Below, piece after piece: positions 34,304 to 46,800 of a DNA stretch of 64,000 nt. The position numbers were made by a program, and so were the translations under genes. The notes beneath the pieces were generated by a model. The model ran no database searches. It worked only from the letters and a program-made list of their open reading frames with translations, and was not told where the DNA came from. The stretch's first letter is position 1; every line of letters starts with the position of its first letter. This DNA comes from Lates calcarifer (lineage: Eukaryota > Chordata > Actinopteri > Centropomidae): NCBI RefSeq assembly GCF_001640805.2, contig NC_066838.1, positions 21,962,557 through 22,026,556 on the forward strand. The letters run 5' to 3'.

Positions 34304-36486
34304 ACAAAACTATGTGGTTTATATACATGAGTTTTTACTCTTGAACGTGTCTTTTGTAAGCCTACATAATTGAAATTTGTAGTACTAGTCTAAAATTACA
34401 CATCTGTAAAAAAAAAAAAAAAAAAAAGTCCTGGTAATTATTCATAATTTAATATTTCATAGTATTCATATTATAATGAGCTCCTGTATATGAAAAAATC
34501 TTGTCTTTTGAAGAAAATATTTTATGAGATACTTTATTGTTTTCTTTGTGTTTCTTGGGGAGAGTGAGGTAAGTGGACATTACTTGCTATAGCTATTTCT
34601 TAACAAATGATGGTAAGATACAGTGATTTCCAGGAGTCTTGTCATTAGTCAATACAATACAAATTGTTGTCTGTAAACTAATCTGAGCGTAACTCTCCTT
34701 AAGGTCGCATATAATCTTTTTTTCTATTCATGTTTGTGTATGGATTGAGATAAAAATGTGTTAATTAGTGAGTAATTAGTGAGCTTTAGGGGTGCTGGTA
34801 ATTGTATTTTTGTACTTAGGACAAAGTCGGGCTAGCTGTGCCCCTTTTTTCTAGTCTTTATGCTAAGCTAAGCTAACTAGTTTCTAGCTGTATCTTCTTC
34901 TTTAGCATACAGACATGAGAGTGGTGTCAGTCTTTTCATCTGTTGCTTTGCAATAAAGCAAATATTTCCAAGTGTCAAATTATTCCTCAGTTTTGCTCAG
35001 GTTGTATTTTTTATCCTCAGGAGCAGAGCAGGATCTTGCAGACAGGCTTTAAAATCTGTCCTGCTTTATCTCTGGGATGTTTACTCTGCTCCTACACCTG
35101 CTGGCAGAGACGTCCTGACCCTGCTGTCCCTCTGTTTCACACTCGCCATCATCACCGGTGGCCTGCTTCATCACTGGCTGTCCAAGACTCTGAGATATGA
35201 CCACGAGGCGTCTGTTCAGACCACCTGCATCTACAGCGTGGCTGTGTTCCTGGTCTCATTCCTGTTTCACCCTCTGCGCTGTGTGCTGACCATGATCCTG
35301 CCCACCGTCTGCACCCAACAGGGACGCAAACTCCTCATCTCAGCCTCTGTCATGGTTTTAGTGGTGAACATCATCCCTAACATCATGGTGAACGTAGGGG
35401 CGGTAACACACGTCCTGAAATGCACCGCTGAGGGATTTACAAAGACTTTACTAAACTCATCTGACCCCTTAAACAAGGTGAAGCAAGACCTCGTAGAGGA
35501 AGCCATCAAAGTGAAGAGGGAAGACTTGAGCATTGTCACTAATTTAAGGAAGTTAGATCATTTCACACATGTTGATGTGTCAGGAGTTAAAAGCAGGTTT
35601 AGTAAAATGATTGGACAGATAGAGGTCAACTTCTCAGGTGCCAGGAACTTCTTAAAAGCGTGCAAACTGCTGTCGAACCGGATTCTCGCTGCCATTTTTG
35701 TTGCTTTACTGATCTTTGAATCTGCACGCTACCTGAAATCTTATCTGACATCAGTTCAGTTTGATAATGGCTACATCTCCCAAGAGCTCCAGAAAAAACT
35801 CAAAGCAGCTCCTGCTGGTAACAAAAGACCAGCTAAAAATAAAATCAGTCACATGAGCTGTAAAATAACAACTCAGGAGTGTGCATCCTGCTTCATGGCA
35901 CTGGTTTTGGTAACACTATATTTCATTGCTATTGCCTCTATTGTAGCTTTGGATCATGTTGTATATAATATAGTTCAAGTAACTCTGCCCTGGTTACTGG
36001 ACTTTCCACCTACATCTGCCAGCATAAGTGTCAATTATAAGGTAAGACAGCACACAGAGCTTCACCACTGCAGCGCCTTTAATTCTACCTGCAGCTTTTC
36101 TTTTATCTGCTCTTGTTTTTTGTTTTTTTTAGGTTAAGTGGTTCCCCCCTGCATTCTGCATTATCCCACAATCCTGCATCACACGGGAGCTGACAAACTT
36201 CCACAGGGATTACAAGTGGACCTTCAGCCCTGAGCCGTTACTCTGTGATGTGACAACTTCAGCTCCGAACATGGGAGTTGCGCTCCTGCTGGGATGTCTC
36301 TGGCTGATGAGTTACTCTCTGGTGTTCCTCGAGGTTTACGCCAGGCGGCTGCGCAGGAAAATCTCTGCTTCCTTTTTCAGAGAGCAGGAGGAGAGGAGGG
36401 TGGCTTACTTGATGCAGAAAATACAAGCAAAGCAGAATAAAAAAGAGCAAAAAGAGACTATTTCTGTTGAGGTTGCCTGTGGGTGA
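34127..36486 (+). CDS. ocstamp: Osteoclast stimulatory transmembrane protein
   Basis: Three exons (34127-34164, 35021-36041, 36133-36486) give 470 residues. OCSTAMP is a multi-pass DC-STAMP-domain protein needed for cell-cell fusion of osteoclasts and macrophage giant cells. I chose the start at 34127 because only this 38-nt coding exon ([12 protein letters not shown] plus two bases) joins in phase 2 to the frame of exon 2. The longer open frame across exon 1 enters a dead frame. Family landmarks in order are [45 protein letters not shown], the DC-STAMP-domain stretch [17 protein letters not shown], and the C-terminal [17 protein letters not shown]. Several hydrophobic spans are evident. The protein ends soon after this last motif, so it lacks most of the long mammalian C-terminal tail (human protein about 566 residues). 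slc13a3 is the upstream neighbour in the same orientation, as in mammals. Confidence 0.9.
34227..34303 (+). repeat. ATCT tetranucleotide microsatellite in ocstamp intron 1
   Basis: About 19 uninterrupted ATCT units start 62 bp after the exon 1 donor. A 20-base poly-A run follows at about 34408-34428. Confidence 0.95.
34755..34990. repeat. Family B repeat in ocstamp intron 1
   Basis: It carries the family B words CTAGTCTTTATGCTAAGCTA, AGACATGAGAGTGGTGTCAG and TGTCAAATTATTCCT. It is the right-hand part of the element at 26003-26398. Its end is about 30 bp before the exon 2 acceptor at 35020/35021. Confidence 0.65.
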
Positions 36487-36529
36487 AGTTGTCAATGCAC
36501 AGTGCAGAGCTTGTCTAATTTTCCTGATA

Positions 36530-36900
36530 ATGTTTAGGCCTTGTGAGATGTATGTCAGGCATGTCCTGGTCCCCAGAGGATGAAGCCTACAGACTGAATC
36601 CCTTGACTTTTCCACAATGAGGTTAACATTTAGGTTTTTAGTAAAATGTCTTGGCAACTATTGAATGGATTGCGGTGAATCCTTAGTACTTTGGTGGGTC
36701 AAAGTTTTTATTTGTCCAGTGAAACCTCAACATCGACTTGATTTGGCACAAAATAAATACAGAGATTCATGGTTCCCACACAGTGTATTTAATCCCCTGA
36801 CTTTTCCTCGAGTGCTCAGATTAACGTCTGTTATTTTAACAACAAATAATGGATGGATTGACATTAAATTTGGTACAAATATTCACGTGAGCCACAGTAT
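36530..36900. repeat. Family A repeats in the ocstamp 3' flank
   Basis: CCCCAGAGGATGAAGCC, TTGAATGGATTGCGGTGAAT and GGATGGATTGACATTAAATT mark at least two diverged family A units starting about 45 bp after the ocstamp stop. An AATAAA at 36752-36757 lies inside them and is the first candidate poly(A) signal for ocstamp. Confidence 0.5.
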
Positions 36901-39575
36901 GACTCGTAACAACTAAACTTTTAATCCAGCTCCATCATCAGGCCAAAATGTAATTATTCAGTGCTTTAGTTGCTAATATCTGCAAAACTAATGACTTTGT
37001 GTTTAGTGCTAATTAGTAATCTTAGCATGCAAACACATTAAACTAAGACATCAAGATTCTGAGCTTGTTAGCATAATGACATTAGCATTTAGCCCAAAGC
37101 ACCACTGTGTCTAAACTCTTCCTCACAGAACCGGCACAACATGGCTGCAGACTTTTAGCCTCGATGCCCCCAGGACAGTTCTTTAAAGTTTGTATCACCA
37201 TGTGCTCTTATGCTGAGTTTCTGTTTTTGATTTCAAAAACATAAGCTGATGGGGGGGCTTCCTGCGTATGAGTCACTGTCACAACACCTTTTCCTCTGCA
37301 AGCGCATCACCACTTGAGAGCCCCCTCTTAGGTGCTCACGCTAAACCCAGATGTGGTTTTTGTAGACGTATTTCATCATTTGCTCAATTTGCATCCACCC
37401 TGGTTGTTCGACAGCAACATGCCGGTAACAGTATTTTTTTTTTCCACAGAAAGATGAGAAGTACATTATAGTTTTCTTTGCTGTGTGTGCAGTGTTGTTT
37501 TTTTCTTGTGTGGTTCAATATGTGTGTTTTTTTACCCCTCAGTCCCACTAGATGCCACTATGGTGCTTTGGACAAATGAGAACAGAGAATAACACAGTAA
37601 CTCCTGACTGAAAATTAACACCAATAGATTAGCTCTTACTTTTTTTTTCAATATTGTATTGGCCTACATAACCTTCATAGATTAAATGAATCTGTTTCAT
37701 GCACACATCCAATAATTCACTCACCCATTTTTGTGTGGTCTTACAAAAAAGAAGAAGAAGAAAAAAAGAAAAATCACTTTCTTTCTCTGAAGAAGTCCTT
37801 TGCATATCAGTGCACTCCTGCTTTAAATTCCCATGAGCCTTCAGGGAGTTTATTTTAAGACCTCATCCCAGAATAATAATAGAATTCCTCTCATCATCTA
37901 TTTTTACTCCTGACTTCTTGGCTACTTCATGATTGTCTCAAAAATCCAGCAGCCCATGTAAAGATGATGCACTGTTGTTGGTCCAGAAATGATAAATAAT
38001 TCATATATTTTCTGTTTCTATGAATTCTCACATCAGTGTGTTGCTTACTATGAGTGTGAAAGCTCTGGGCTCATGCTCAGTGCACTGACCTGAGAAGATG
38101 GATTATTGTTAAAATGTAAAAATGTCCAATTTTCCCCTCTTACTGTTTCTCCTTCAGTAGCTTTAAGACTAGAAAAATCTACTTGTCTGACAGGCTAATA
38201 CTGATAAATATTCAGCTTGTTCCAGCGATGTAAAATAGATCAGCACCATTCCAACAAATATAAATATCAATGTCACTTTACACACATTTCCCCAGTGGTC
38301 AACTTTGCAGGTTTGGTACCTTTAGAAACTTTGTGAACTCAATTAAAACTTAAAATCAATATCTGTGGGTTTGAACAAATTTTTTAAGCACAGCATGAGT
38401 GTCCATTGACCGACACACCAGCAGGCTGTTAGGAAAGAAAACAAGATGAAGCTTAAATAAAGATGTAAATGAAGAAGGAGTAGTTGTGCCACAACATTAA
38501 AACCACAGACAGATGAAGTGAATAACACTTCTCATTCTGCTGGGAAACCTTGGGTTTTGACATTCACCACCCACTTAAACATTGTTGTAGACCAAGCACT
38601 CCCCTGTGGCAGGGGCCTCCCCCAGCAGGGCGGTGCACCCACCACACTGCAGAAATGTGCTCTGAAATGACTTGAGGAAAAGGTGTTGACCTGACCCCAA
38701 AACTCCCTAGATCCCCCCCTCCATTACACAATGTTAGGCAGGTGGTTTTAATGTTGTGGCCGATCGGTGTGTGACAGACTTCTTAGCATGCAGCAGATCA
38801 ATCAGACAATTACCTGGACAAGAACTGTGCTGCAGGGGTGTTTTCCTTCTGTGAGGCAGTTATCTTTTCATTAGAGGCAGTCTGGTGGACTGCAGCACTC
38901 TGCAGCTGAAAACTATTTTTCTATGAAAATGCAATCATCTGTTATGCATTAGCATTTGTATTGACTGTCCTGTCCACAAATAGAGGGTTAAAGATCTCTC
39001 CAAGCTCTAAGTGCTTTGTTAGAATCAGTTTTCATAGCTTTCAGAAACAGATTAGATTTTTGTGAACGATGAGTTTTAATCTTACCTAATGCTTTCTGCT
39101 ATTGGGAGCACCAGGCTGTAACAGTATCAGCATCTAGCACACAGTCAGACAGCCGGGAGCTCAGAAAGCTCTCCCAAAATGTCACAGGAATAGTAAGTAT
39201 CTTAATCTTATGAAGTGCCTTCCCGTTTGTCCCCCAGGACACAAGTTTTTTTTTCCTGAATTTGTGCCAAATCAGAGAATCCAAAGATGTTAATTTGTCC
39301 TTTCACACACGATGAAGTGTTAACTAAATTATGTCTGCTAGTGGCAAAAAAACAGGTCTACTTCATAATTATTGCCATTTCAGTTCAATGGCCACTCAGT
39401 GCTGTGTTTGATGTGTTGAATTGCAGGCTACCTCCTCTGCTCTTTCAATAATTACAGGGTTTGTGGTCATAGCCATGGTCACAGTGGTTGACATGACTAT
39501 CACAGCTTGGACTAGGAGGAGGAATTGATTTTCAAGTGTCTGGCAGTGTGTTGCAGTGTAGATATAATGCTGTGT
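36900..39575. other. Intergenic region between ocstamp and the TRH receptor
   Basis: No coding exon is recognised. The left part has further dispersed-repeat sequence (about 37025-37130, with GTTAGCATAATGACATTAGC). A foldback element occupies 38489-38770. The stretch 38780-39180 is more complex and repeat-poor, and could include receptor regulatory DNA. Confidence 0.5.
38489..38770. repeat. Short foldback element with CCACAACATTAAAACC ends
   Basis: CCACAACATTAAAACC at 38489-38504 is a perfect 16-bp inverted complement of GGTTTTAATGTTGTGG at 38744-38759, which is followed by CCGATCGGTGTG. A diverged right end (GGTTTTAATGCTGTGG, CTGATTGGTGTAG) recurs at 59138-59165. It has no coding capacity and is probably a non-autonomous DNA transposon. 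Confidence 0.65.
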
Positions 39576-39576
39576 G

Positions 39577-39744
39577 ATATAAGAAGGGAAGGGTGCACTG
39601 GGAAAAAAAAAATACAGGAGGAGAGAGAGCGTGGACGAGTAGAGCGGCACTGGAGGAGGACTAAGCAGTCATCTGTGTTTCTTTGTTGATTGCACCTGAG
39701 CGCTGCGACCGTGTCAGAGTGAGCGCTGCCTCTCGCAAAGAATG
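39577..39744 (+). promoter_or_regulatory. Putative promoter and non-coding leader exon of the TRH receptor
   Basis: ATATAAGAAG at 39577-39586 is TATA-like. A leader would run from about 39610 to the donor AATG|GTAAGC at 39744/39745. The matching acceptor TGCCTTCAG|G is at 40609/40610, 51 bases before the receptor ATG. The last exon bases hold an ATG, which creates a short upstream ORF after splicing. The exon is inferred from splice signals alone. Confidence 0.45.
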
Positions 39745-40660
39745 GTAAGCTCCCCTTTTTCTTCTCTAGAAAATATTTATTTACTCTTTTATGGTTTTTC
39801 GTTTTTTGGACTTGAATAAACTGTAAATGTTTTAGAAATTTATTTCTGCTTTATTTTGGATGAGAAGAGGGTTGTCTGACTTCTTTATATTTCAGCCTCT
39901 TCTTGCAGGACTAATTTAGTTGCAAATGATGGCTTTAGTGTGCACAGTGGGTCATTAAGGTGTTCTCTAGTCTATCATATGCAGAGGATAACGATCCTGT
40001 TACTGCTGTAGGACTTAATTTCCCCACTAGTTAATAGGACCAATGTTTATCCATGTGTATTCAATATAGGTATAATAAATACATGTGAATCTTTATGGAT
40101 ATTAATGACTACATACCTCTATCAACAAAAAAGTTTAACAAAAAAAGTTAAATATGTAAAACAATGTTGTTTTTTCATTTGGCATCTGTTTATTCTACGA
40201 TAGAAAATGGTTGAAATATTCATAATTTTGTTATATTTGCCATAAATTTTGAAACTGTGCTTCAACTGTGTGCATTAATGGTTGTTGGGAAAATCTTTAT
40301 TTCACTGCAAGGACAGATTTTAGTTTTTTGGCCACTTGGGGGCAGCAGAAACAAGCTGTGAACACAACATTGATATATCATCACCTTTTAAGTTGCTATT
40401 GTGACCTTGTTAGCAGTTGTTTATGTACAGACTCCAGCAACTACAGGTCAAGATTATCATTTATTTGGTGTCATGTTTCTGCCCACCTGATTAATGTCAT
40501 TCCAAAATTTCTCTTTCAGTTCTGGTTTTGGATTACACTGTATCTCTTCCACACCCCATTGATTTAAGTACAGTCCCTAATTATTCTGTCTTTGCATTTC
40601 TGCCTTCAGGATACTTGTTTTGCATCCTTGGAGATCAACTGAATTCTGAACTCGAACACG

Positions 40661-42712
40661 ATGGAGAACAACACAACCATCTTTCAGGATGTTCGGAATC
40701 TGACAGAAATACCTCTGAACCCCCTTGAGGAGCAGGTCATAACAATATTTTTGACAATGCTCATCTGTGGAGTTGGGATTGCTGGGAATATCATGGTGGT
40801 ACTAGTTGTGCTGCGCACTAAACACATGGTGACCCCGACCAACTGTTACCTCGTCAGTCTGGCCATCGCAGACCTCATTGTGCTCCTGGCTGCAGGGTTG
40901 CCAAACATCTCTGATGTTGTAGCCTTCTGGATATACGGCTACACAGGCTGCTTGTGTATAACTTACCTTCAGTACCTGGGAATCAACGTGTCATCCTGCT
41001 CCATAACGGCGTTCACCATCGAACGATACATTGCTATTTGTCACTCCATAAAAGCACAGTTCATATGCACCGTTTCCCGGGCCAAGAGGATCATAGCTGG
41101 GGTCTGGGTCTTTACCTCACTCTACTGCATTATGTGGTTCTTCTTGGTGGACACAGATGAAACTGTCTATACCAACGGAGTGGTGGTCACTTGTGGCTAC
41201 CGTGTCTCCAGGAGCCTCTACATGCCAATCTACTTCCTGGACTTCACTCTGTTTTATGTGATCCCCCTGATTGTGGCTACCGTGCTCTACGGACTCATCG
41301 CAAGGATTTTGTTCATGAGCCCTCTGCCGTCGCATCTCAACGACCGAGCCGGAGGAGGGTCGGTTCACCAGGGTCACTCTAACAGCACCAACAAGGCCAA
41401 CAAGGGTGCGGTCTCTGCGAGGAAACAGGTACTGGAGAAGGCTGGACTGACTACAGAAAACTTGGTTGGTTGGTTGGTTGGTTGGTTGGTTGGTTGGTTG
41501 GTTGGTTCACCACTTTGATCCAAATTGAAATATCTCAACATCTATTGGTAGATTCTGTTCAGATATTCATGGTCATCAGATGATGAATCTTACTGACTGT
41601 GGTGATCCCGACTTTTCCTTTAGAGCCACCTTGCAGTTGACATTTGTGATTTTGAGATACATGTCTTGACAACAACTGATGAATTGTAAAAACTTTGGTG
41701 AGTTTCCGTCTACAACCATTAAATCATAAGTTTAGTTCTAGAGCGAATTAGCAACTGTTAGCATGCTAACACGCTAGGCTAAGATAGAGAACATGGCAAA
41801 CACCTTCCTGCTAAGCATCAGCATGTTAAACTGACAGTATGCCTCATCAGAAGCATTCATCAGATGGTCAAATGGCTTCAGAAACTCCTGGATTGGTAGG
41901 TCTGTGACTGACAATTTCTGTAATTTTCTGACACTGACTTTTACACCCACCTCACCCACAGTTATTGGCCAGGCGAGAACACTCAAAGGCGAAGGTGGTT
42001 GATCAGCACATTTAGAAACATTTCAGTCTTCTGATATTGTCACACCTGTTGTACAAACTAGTTATTTTCTAGTATAACCTGACCTTTAGCATTGTCATTG
42101 TGAGCATGCTAGCATACAGACATTAGCGTTTAGTTCAAAGTGCTGCTGTTCTAAGCACAACCTTAATGAGCTGCAAGCAGAGTTGTCGATTCTTGTTAAC
42201 ATCCTCTACAACACTAACACTGAGTCAGACAGTGTGCTTCTTCAGATGATTTTAATTGCACTCTTCCTAGCTATTGTCACATAACTACATCTCTCTCTAG
42301 TCCTTGGTTTCCATGCTCCTCTGTCACTCTGTATCAACAGATAACAAAGATGCTGGCCGTGGTGGTCGTCCTCTTCGCCTTACTCTGGATGCCCTACCGA
42401 ACACTGGTGGTGGTCAACTCCTTCATCGACCCGCCTTACCACGACACCTGGTTCCTGCTCTTCTGCCGGATGTGCATCTACACCAACAGTGCCATCAACC
42501 CCATCATTTACAACCTCATGTCTCAGAAGTTTCGCGTCGCCTTCAAAAAGCTCTGCAAGTGCAGCTGGCGACACAAGGAGAAGGCGGTCGAGTATAATGT
42601 GCCGATGTATTACAGCGTGATGAAGGATTCGTCCCATGAGAGTAATGAACCTGTCACGGAGCAGGAGGACGTGAGCTGGCCAAACCAACAAGAGGTTCAA
42701 AGTAACAAATGA
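40661..42712 (+). CDS. trhr: Thyrotropin-releasing hormone receptor (subtype unassigned)
   Basis: Two coding exons (40661-41428, 42341-42712) encode a 379-residue class A GPCR of the plasma membrane; the family binds TRH and signals through Gq/11. The intron falls between SARKQ and ITKML, just before helix 6, a position known for TRH receptors. N-terminal sequons are NTT and NLT. Visible marks are GNIMVVLVV (TM1), [17 protein letters not shown] (TM2, Asp71), the TM3 Cys in [15 protein letters not shown] (121-123), LWMPYRT in TM6, [16 protein letters not shown] in TM6-7, and a palmitoylation-type CKC after helix 8. The residues known to bind TRH in the human receptor (Tyr106, Asn110, Tyr282, Arg306) have counterparts in [13 protein letters not shown] and CRMCIY. 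Fish carry several TRH-receptor paralogues; the C-terminal tail differs from mammalian TRHR, so I give no subtype. Confidence 0.93.
41462..41507 (+). repeat. TTGG tetranucleotide repeat and family A sequence in the TRH receptor intron
   Basis: About 11 TTGG units begin 33 bp after the exon 1 donor. They are followed, to about 41690, by a family A copy (CACCACTTTGATCCAAATTG, ATATCTCAACATCTATTGG). Related GCATGCTAAC and GTGAGCATGCTAGCATACAG segments lie at 41755-41785 and 42100-42140. Confidence 0.85.
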
Positions 42713-43892
42713 TGAGACAAGCACTTTCAGCATCTCTTAATAACAGTTGTAATGAGTTTGTTTTGTTCTTTAGGACAGACTGTGTGTATGATAAATTATT
42801 TGTGGGTATCTTGCATTTTATTGTTTAAAATTAATGTTATTTCTTGAAGCCGGAATCTGTGGATATTCTTTATGTTTGCTGTGACACAGGTTGTGTTTGT
42901 GCTGTTTGTAGTTGTGGTGAAGTTGTGTAAATAAGTATTTAACATCAGGCTTTAGTATATATTTCAAACTGTTTAGTGTTGAACTGTGGAAATACTGTAC
43001 TCACAATTTTAGTGCACAGAAGACATGAAATAAGAAGGACCAGGAACGACTGACATTTTATGTGATACTGATGCTGTGGGGGCATTTTTGGACTTTTCCT
43101 CTCCAGCAATATTCAGACTTTATGTTAACTAGTTCTACCCAACAAGGACCTAAGCGTGCTCTTCAGCGGCACTTATAAAAACACAGTTCAGTTCAATGCA
43201 TCAGAACATGCGCCAAAGGTTTTTTTCAATCAAAAAGTTTCACCAATGATCCTCAAGAGACAAAGACCCACATTCGATCTGAGGGCAAACTAATTGTCAT
43301 CAGATGTGAACTACTAATGAAAAAATAGAACATAAACGATAACCTGAAATTAGTTCTGACTCCAACTCTGCATGAGGGAAAAGTTTGTCATTAGATTTCC
43401 AGCCTGACCAAACTGAGGCAGCAGGAGCTAATGACCACGGGAGCTCTGACAGCAAACAAATCAGCTCCAATTCACAACATCATCCGAGTCAGGGAAGGAA
43501 AATAGTTGTCATTTAAGCCACTGGAGATGTGCAACAACTCTGACAGCAACTATATTATTGAAAAAATATTGTGATGCTAATTGTTGTCAACAAGTTTGCA
43601 GTCTCTCTCGTCTTGTGCTGTCTGCCACAACACTGCATGTCTCTGCATCTCAACATATCCAGCTCTCTACTTGTCATATACCTTGATATTGAATATTTAA
43701 AACAACCATTGGTAGACACATGTATAAATCCTCTTCATGGTTACATGTTTGATCCAGAACGTGATCCTGTGTGATTACATTTTGTAAACAGGCTTTGCGG
43801 TTTCCTGTGGACCGTGGGATTAACAAATCCCTTTACAATCCTAAAAATGTATGCATTCTCTTTATTTATGAGAGTTTTGTGTGTCGAACTAC

Positions 43893-43898
43893 AATAAA
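43893..43898 (+). promoter_or_regulatory. Polyadenylation signal of the TRH receptor
   Basis: AATAAA lies about 1.2 kb after the stop codon. The interval is repeat-poor and consistent with a long 3' UTR. Confidence 0.45.
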
Positions 43899-46800
43899 AC
43901 TTGAAAGTTATTCATTCAGTATCTTCTTTAGAAAACTGTGATTTAGCATAGAAGCTAAACTGTAGAAACAGTAACATGTTTACATACAGCACTGGGTTTA
44001 ATAAGGAATAACAGATGGGTCATTTCAAGGACACACTTCTAATTCTCTTGTTTTCATTTGCATTAATTAGCCATTATTTATGCCATGTTTGATTAAGCAA
44101 ATCAAATCAGACCTTTTTTTTCTCTTTTTTCCTAGCTCCCTGTTGCAGCTCTAAATGATAAAAACATAATCAAAACTAAATTTAAGCAAGTAAATAACAA
44201 TTGAAATAGCAACAATTAGCGAAACATGAATCCTTTGTAAGAGCTCAATCATCAAGTTGGACGTCTGTAGAGTGAGGTTACTGTCAATAATCAACCCTGT
44301 CTGTGTTTCCTAATGTGCGAGCCATATCCTCAGTCACGCTTAAAATACCTTATAAAGCAGTTAAGTCCCTCTGGACACTGTGCAGGCTGTATAGTGCTGA
44401 TAAATTCCATATGAGGGGTTTTTATGATGAAAGAGCTGTCGCAAGGGTCTGAGGGAAAGAATCAATGGAGGCAGAAATACACACTCACAGTGGAGGCACA
44501 GAGGAAGCAGCTAGTGGCTCTCTTTCACCCACGGTGCCATTTGTATAATCTTTTCAGCTCCAACATGTAACATTGTGGATCAATATGTTGTTTTTGTTGA
44601 GGGGGTTCTTGGTTTGTTATGTAGAGTGTCAGATAACTAATGGCCTACTTGTTATTAGTCTTTACAGATTTCTGTGTCATGTTTATTTTTTCCTCAAAAT
44701 TCAATAACTTTGTCAAGAAAAATGAGAACATTTGTTTTTTCTCCTTCATTTTCTGGAGGAGATTTAATCTCTTAGTTGCAGTCTCAACACCTTCTTCCAC
44801 TTGGTGGGTGTGAAATTTAGTAGAAACCTAAACTTGATCATCCATGCTAACACTAAAGACATGATTCAGACCACTTTCTGCAGCGCTATAGCTACTTTTA
44901 AAGCAACTTTTACAAATATTGGTCGTTTTGGTTTGTTGTCTCAGCTCAGTGATGGAAAGAGGGTGAGGTCTGAAAGTATCCTCAATCCTATCAGAAAGAA
45001 TTCAACATTTTATAAACAGTTCAGAGAGATAATCATGGACTATTTATGCAGCTTTGTCAAACAAACAGCAACAACATTGCAAGTGGAAAGTACTTTAAAT
45101 ATATTTTACTGAAAATACTTTAACACTCAAGTAAAATTATGAATGCATGACTTATACTCGTAATATAATATTTTTATACTGTCTTGCTTTAAAAATCTCA
45201 GTCCTTCTTCCACCGCTGAATAATGGATCATTAGATTACATCCTTATCAGTGAGAATGAAATGTTCAACAGCTTTCTTTTTTATGTGATAACATTTATGT
45301 TAATTTTCATCTTGGGACCTCTGATAACTTACTGCCCCTATCTGATAACACAGTCTAATGGCTAATGTGGTATAAAGTAGCCTGAGATCATTTAGATTTC
45401 TTCAATGAGAAATTAACTAAATGCTGTTGAATGTGTATCACAGGTGAATTTCAGAAGGCGACAGAGCCACACACAGCTTTATTTAAAGGTCATGAATAAA
45501 TCATAGGATGAGTAACAGCCAGCAAGATAAGTGGCAGCTAGAATAATATATTTTAATCCCTTTTCATAATAGAGGAAACAAAGAGCTGTTCTTCTGCGAG
45601 AATGAATAATTTATCCACTGCATCTGTCAAGAGCTCTTCTTATAGTATCTACACATATAATCAAAGGGCGGCAAGAGTGTTTTGTGTTGTTTCAGGGAGC
45701 CCATTACACTGCACCGAAGAGACTATTTACCGTTTCTTGTCCATTAATCCTCCTGTGTTTGAATGAATTTCTCTGTTCTAGTGGCTTCTTCACTGCAGCT
45801 ACATAATGCAGAGAGCACACTTTGTTAAGACACAAAACAGGGATGGGTTTTAGCACGTCTAATAATACACATCTGATACTTTATTCCAGTACTCTCAAAG
45901 CAAAAGAAGTAGGTCCTAATCTGCTGATTATGCCCGATGTTTTTTATTTTTTACTACATATCTAACTATAAATGGACAAGATGACAAGATAAGCGTAAAT
46001 TTGAGGAAAAGTTGAATCAGGTTTGTCCTAAATACAACTCAGACAACCAGGATTTAAATTATATAACCTGTACATATGTTGCAGTTAAAGACAAGCAGGA
46101 TGTTTGAATGTTGTCCAGCCAAGCCAACACCTGAGCCATCTGCACAGAGCACATATTATTTTATGTGAATATATTTGCAATGCATTGGCTGTAGAGTTGG
46201 AGTTACACAAATAAAACTGTGGATCAAAGTGAAATTGATTGCACTTAATTATTAAATTTTATTGAACACTGAGTAGGAAAAGACATTTTAGTATTTCAGG
46301 TTAACACAGTCAGGAATAAAAGGTAGTATGGTTTATCATCATACTGAATACAGTGGATTAAACGCAGCTCTGAGAATCTTGAATAAAGATATTCAATATG
46401 TCACCCTCCAGCATTCACATTCACAACACGACTTCTTACTGGAGCAGGAGTATTTCTTAAAGGTCCGCCCCCACAGGTGTTTTCACTTATCCAGCTTGAT
46501 TAGACCTCCTCTGTGGACTGTGTGGGTGTTCTCATTCTGCTTCACTGAAACCTCCCTCACTTTTCTGTTACTTTTCTCGCACCTGCGTGTGTTGGAGCAG
46601 AGGTCAAATCAGTCAGAAAAATTGAAAACAGCTGTTTTGCGTGTGTGTGTGTGTCAGTCAGAGTGTGTGTGGATGTTCCTCGTCCTCTTGCATGTCTGTG
46701 ATATTGTGGAATATAAAGATCTGTCACAGTTAGTAAAGAGGAACTGCCACGGAGGCTTTGAGATGATATTTCTGTTGAGTGTGGATGATGATGTTTCTCT

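Noticed and set aside
34943..35200. 85-codon frame over the start of ocstamp exon 2
   Set aside because: It is a shadow in a different frame of the family-matching ocstamp reading.
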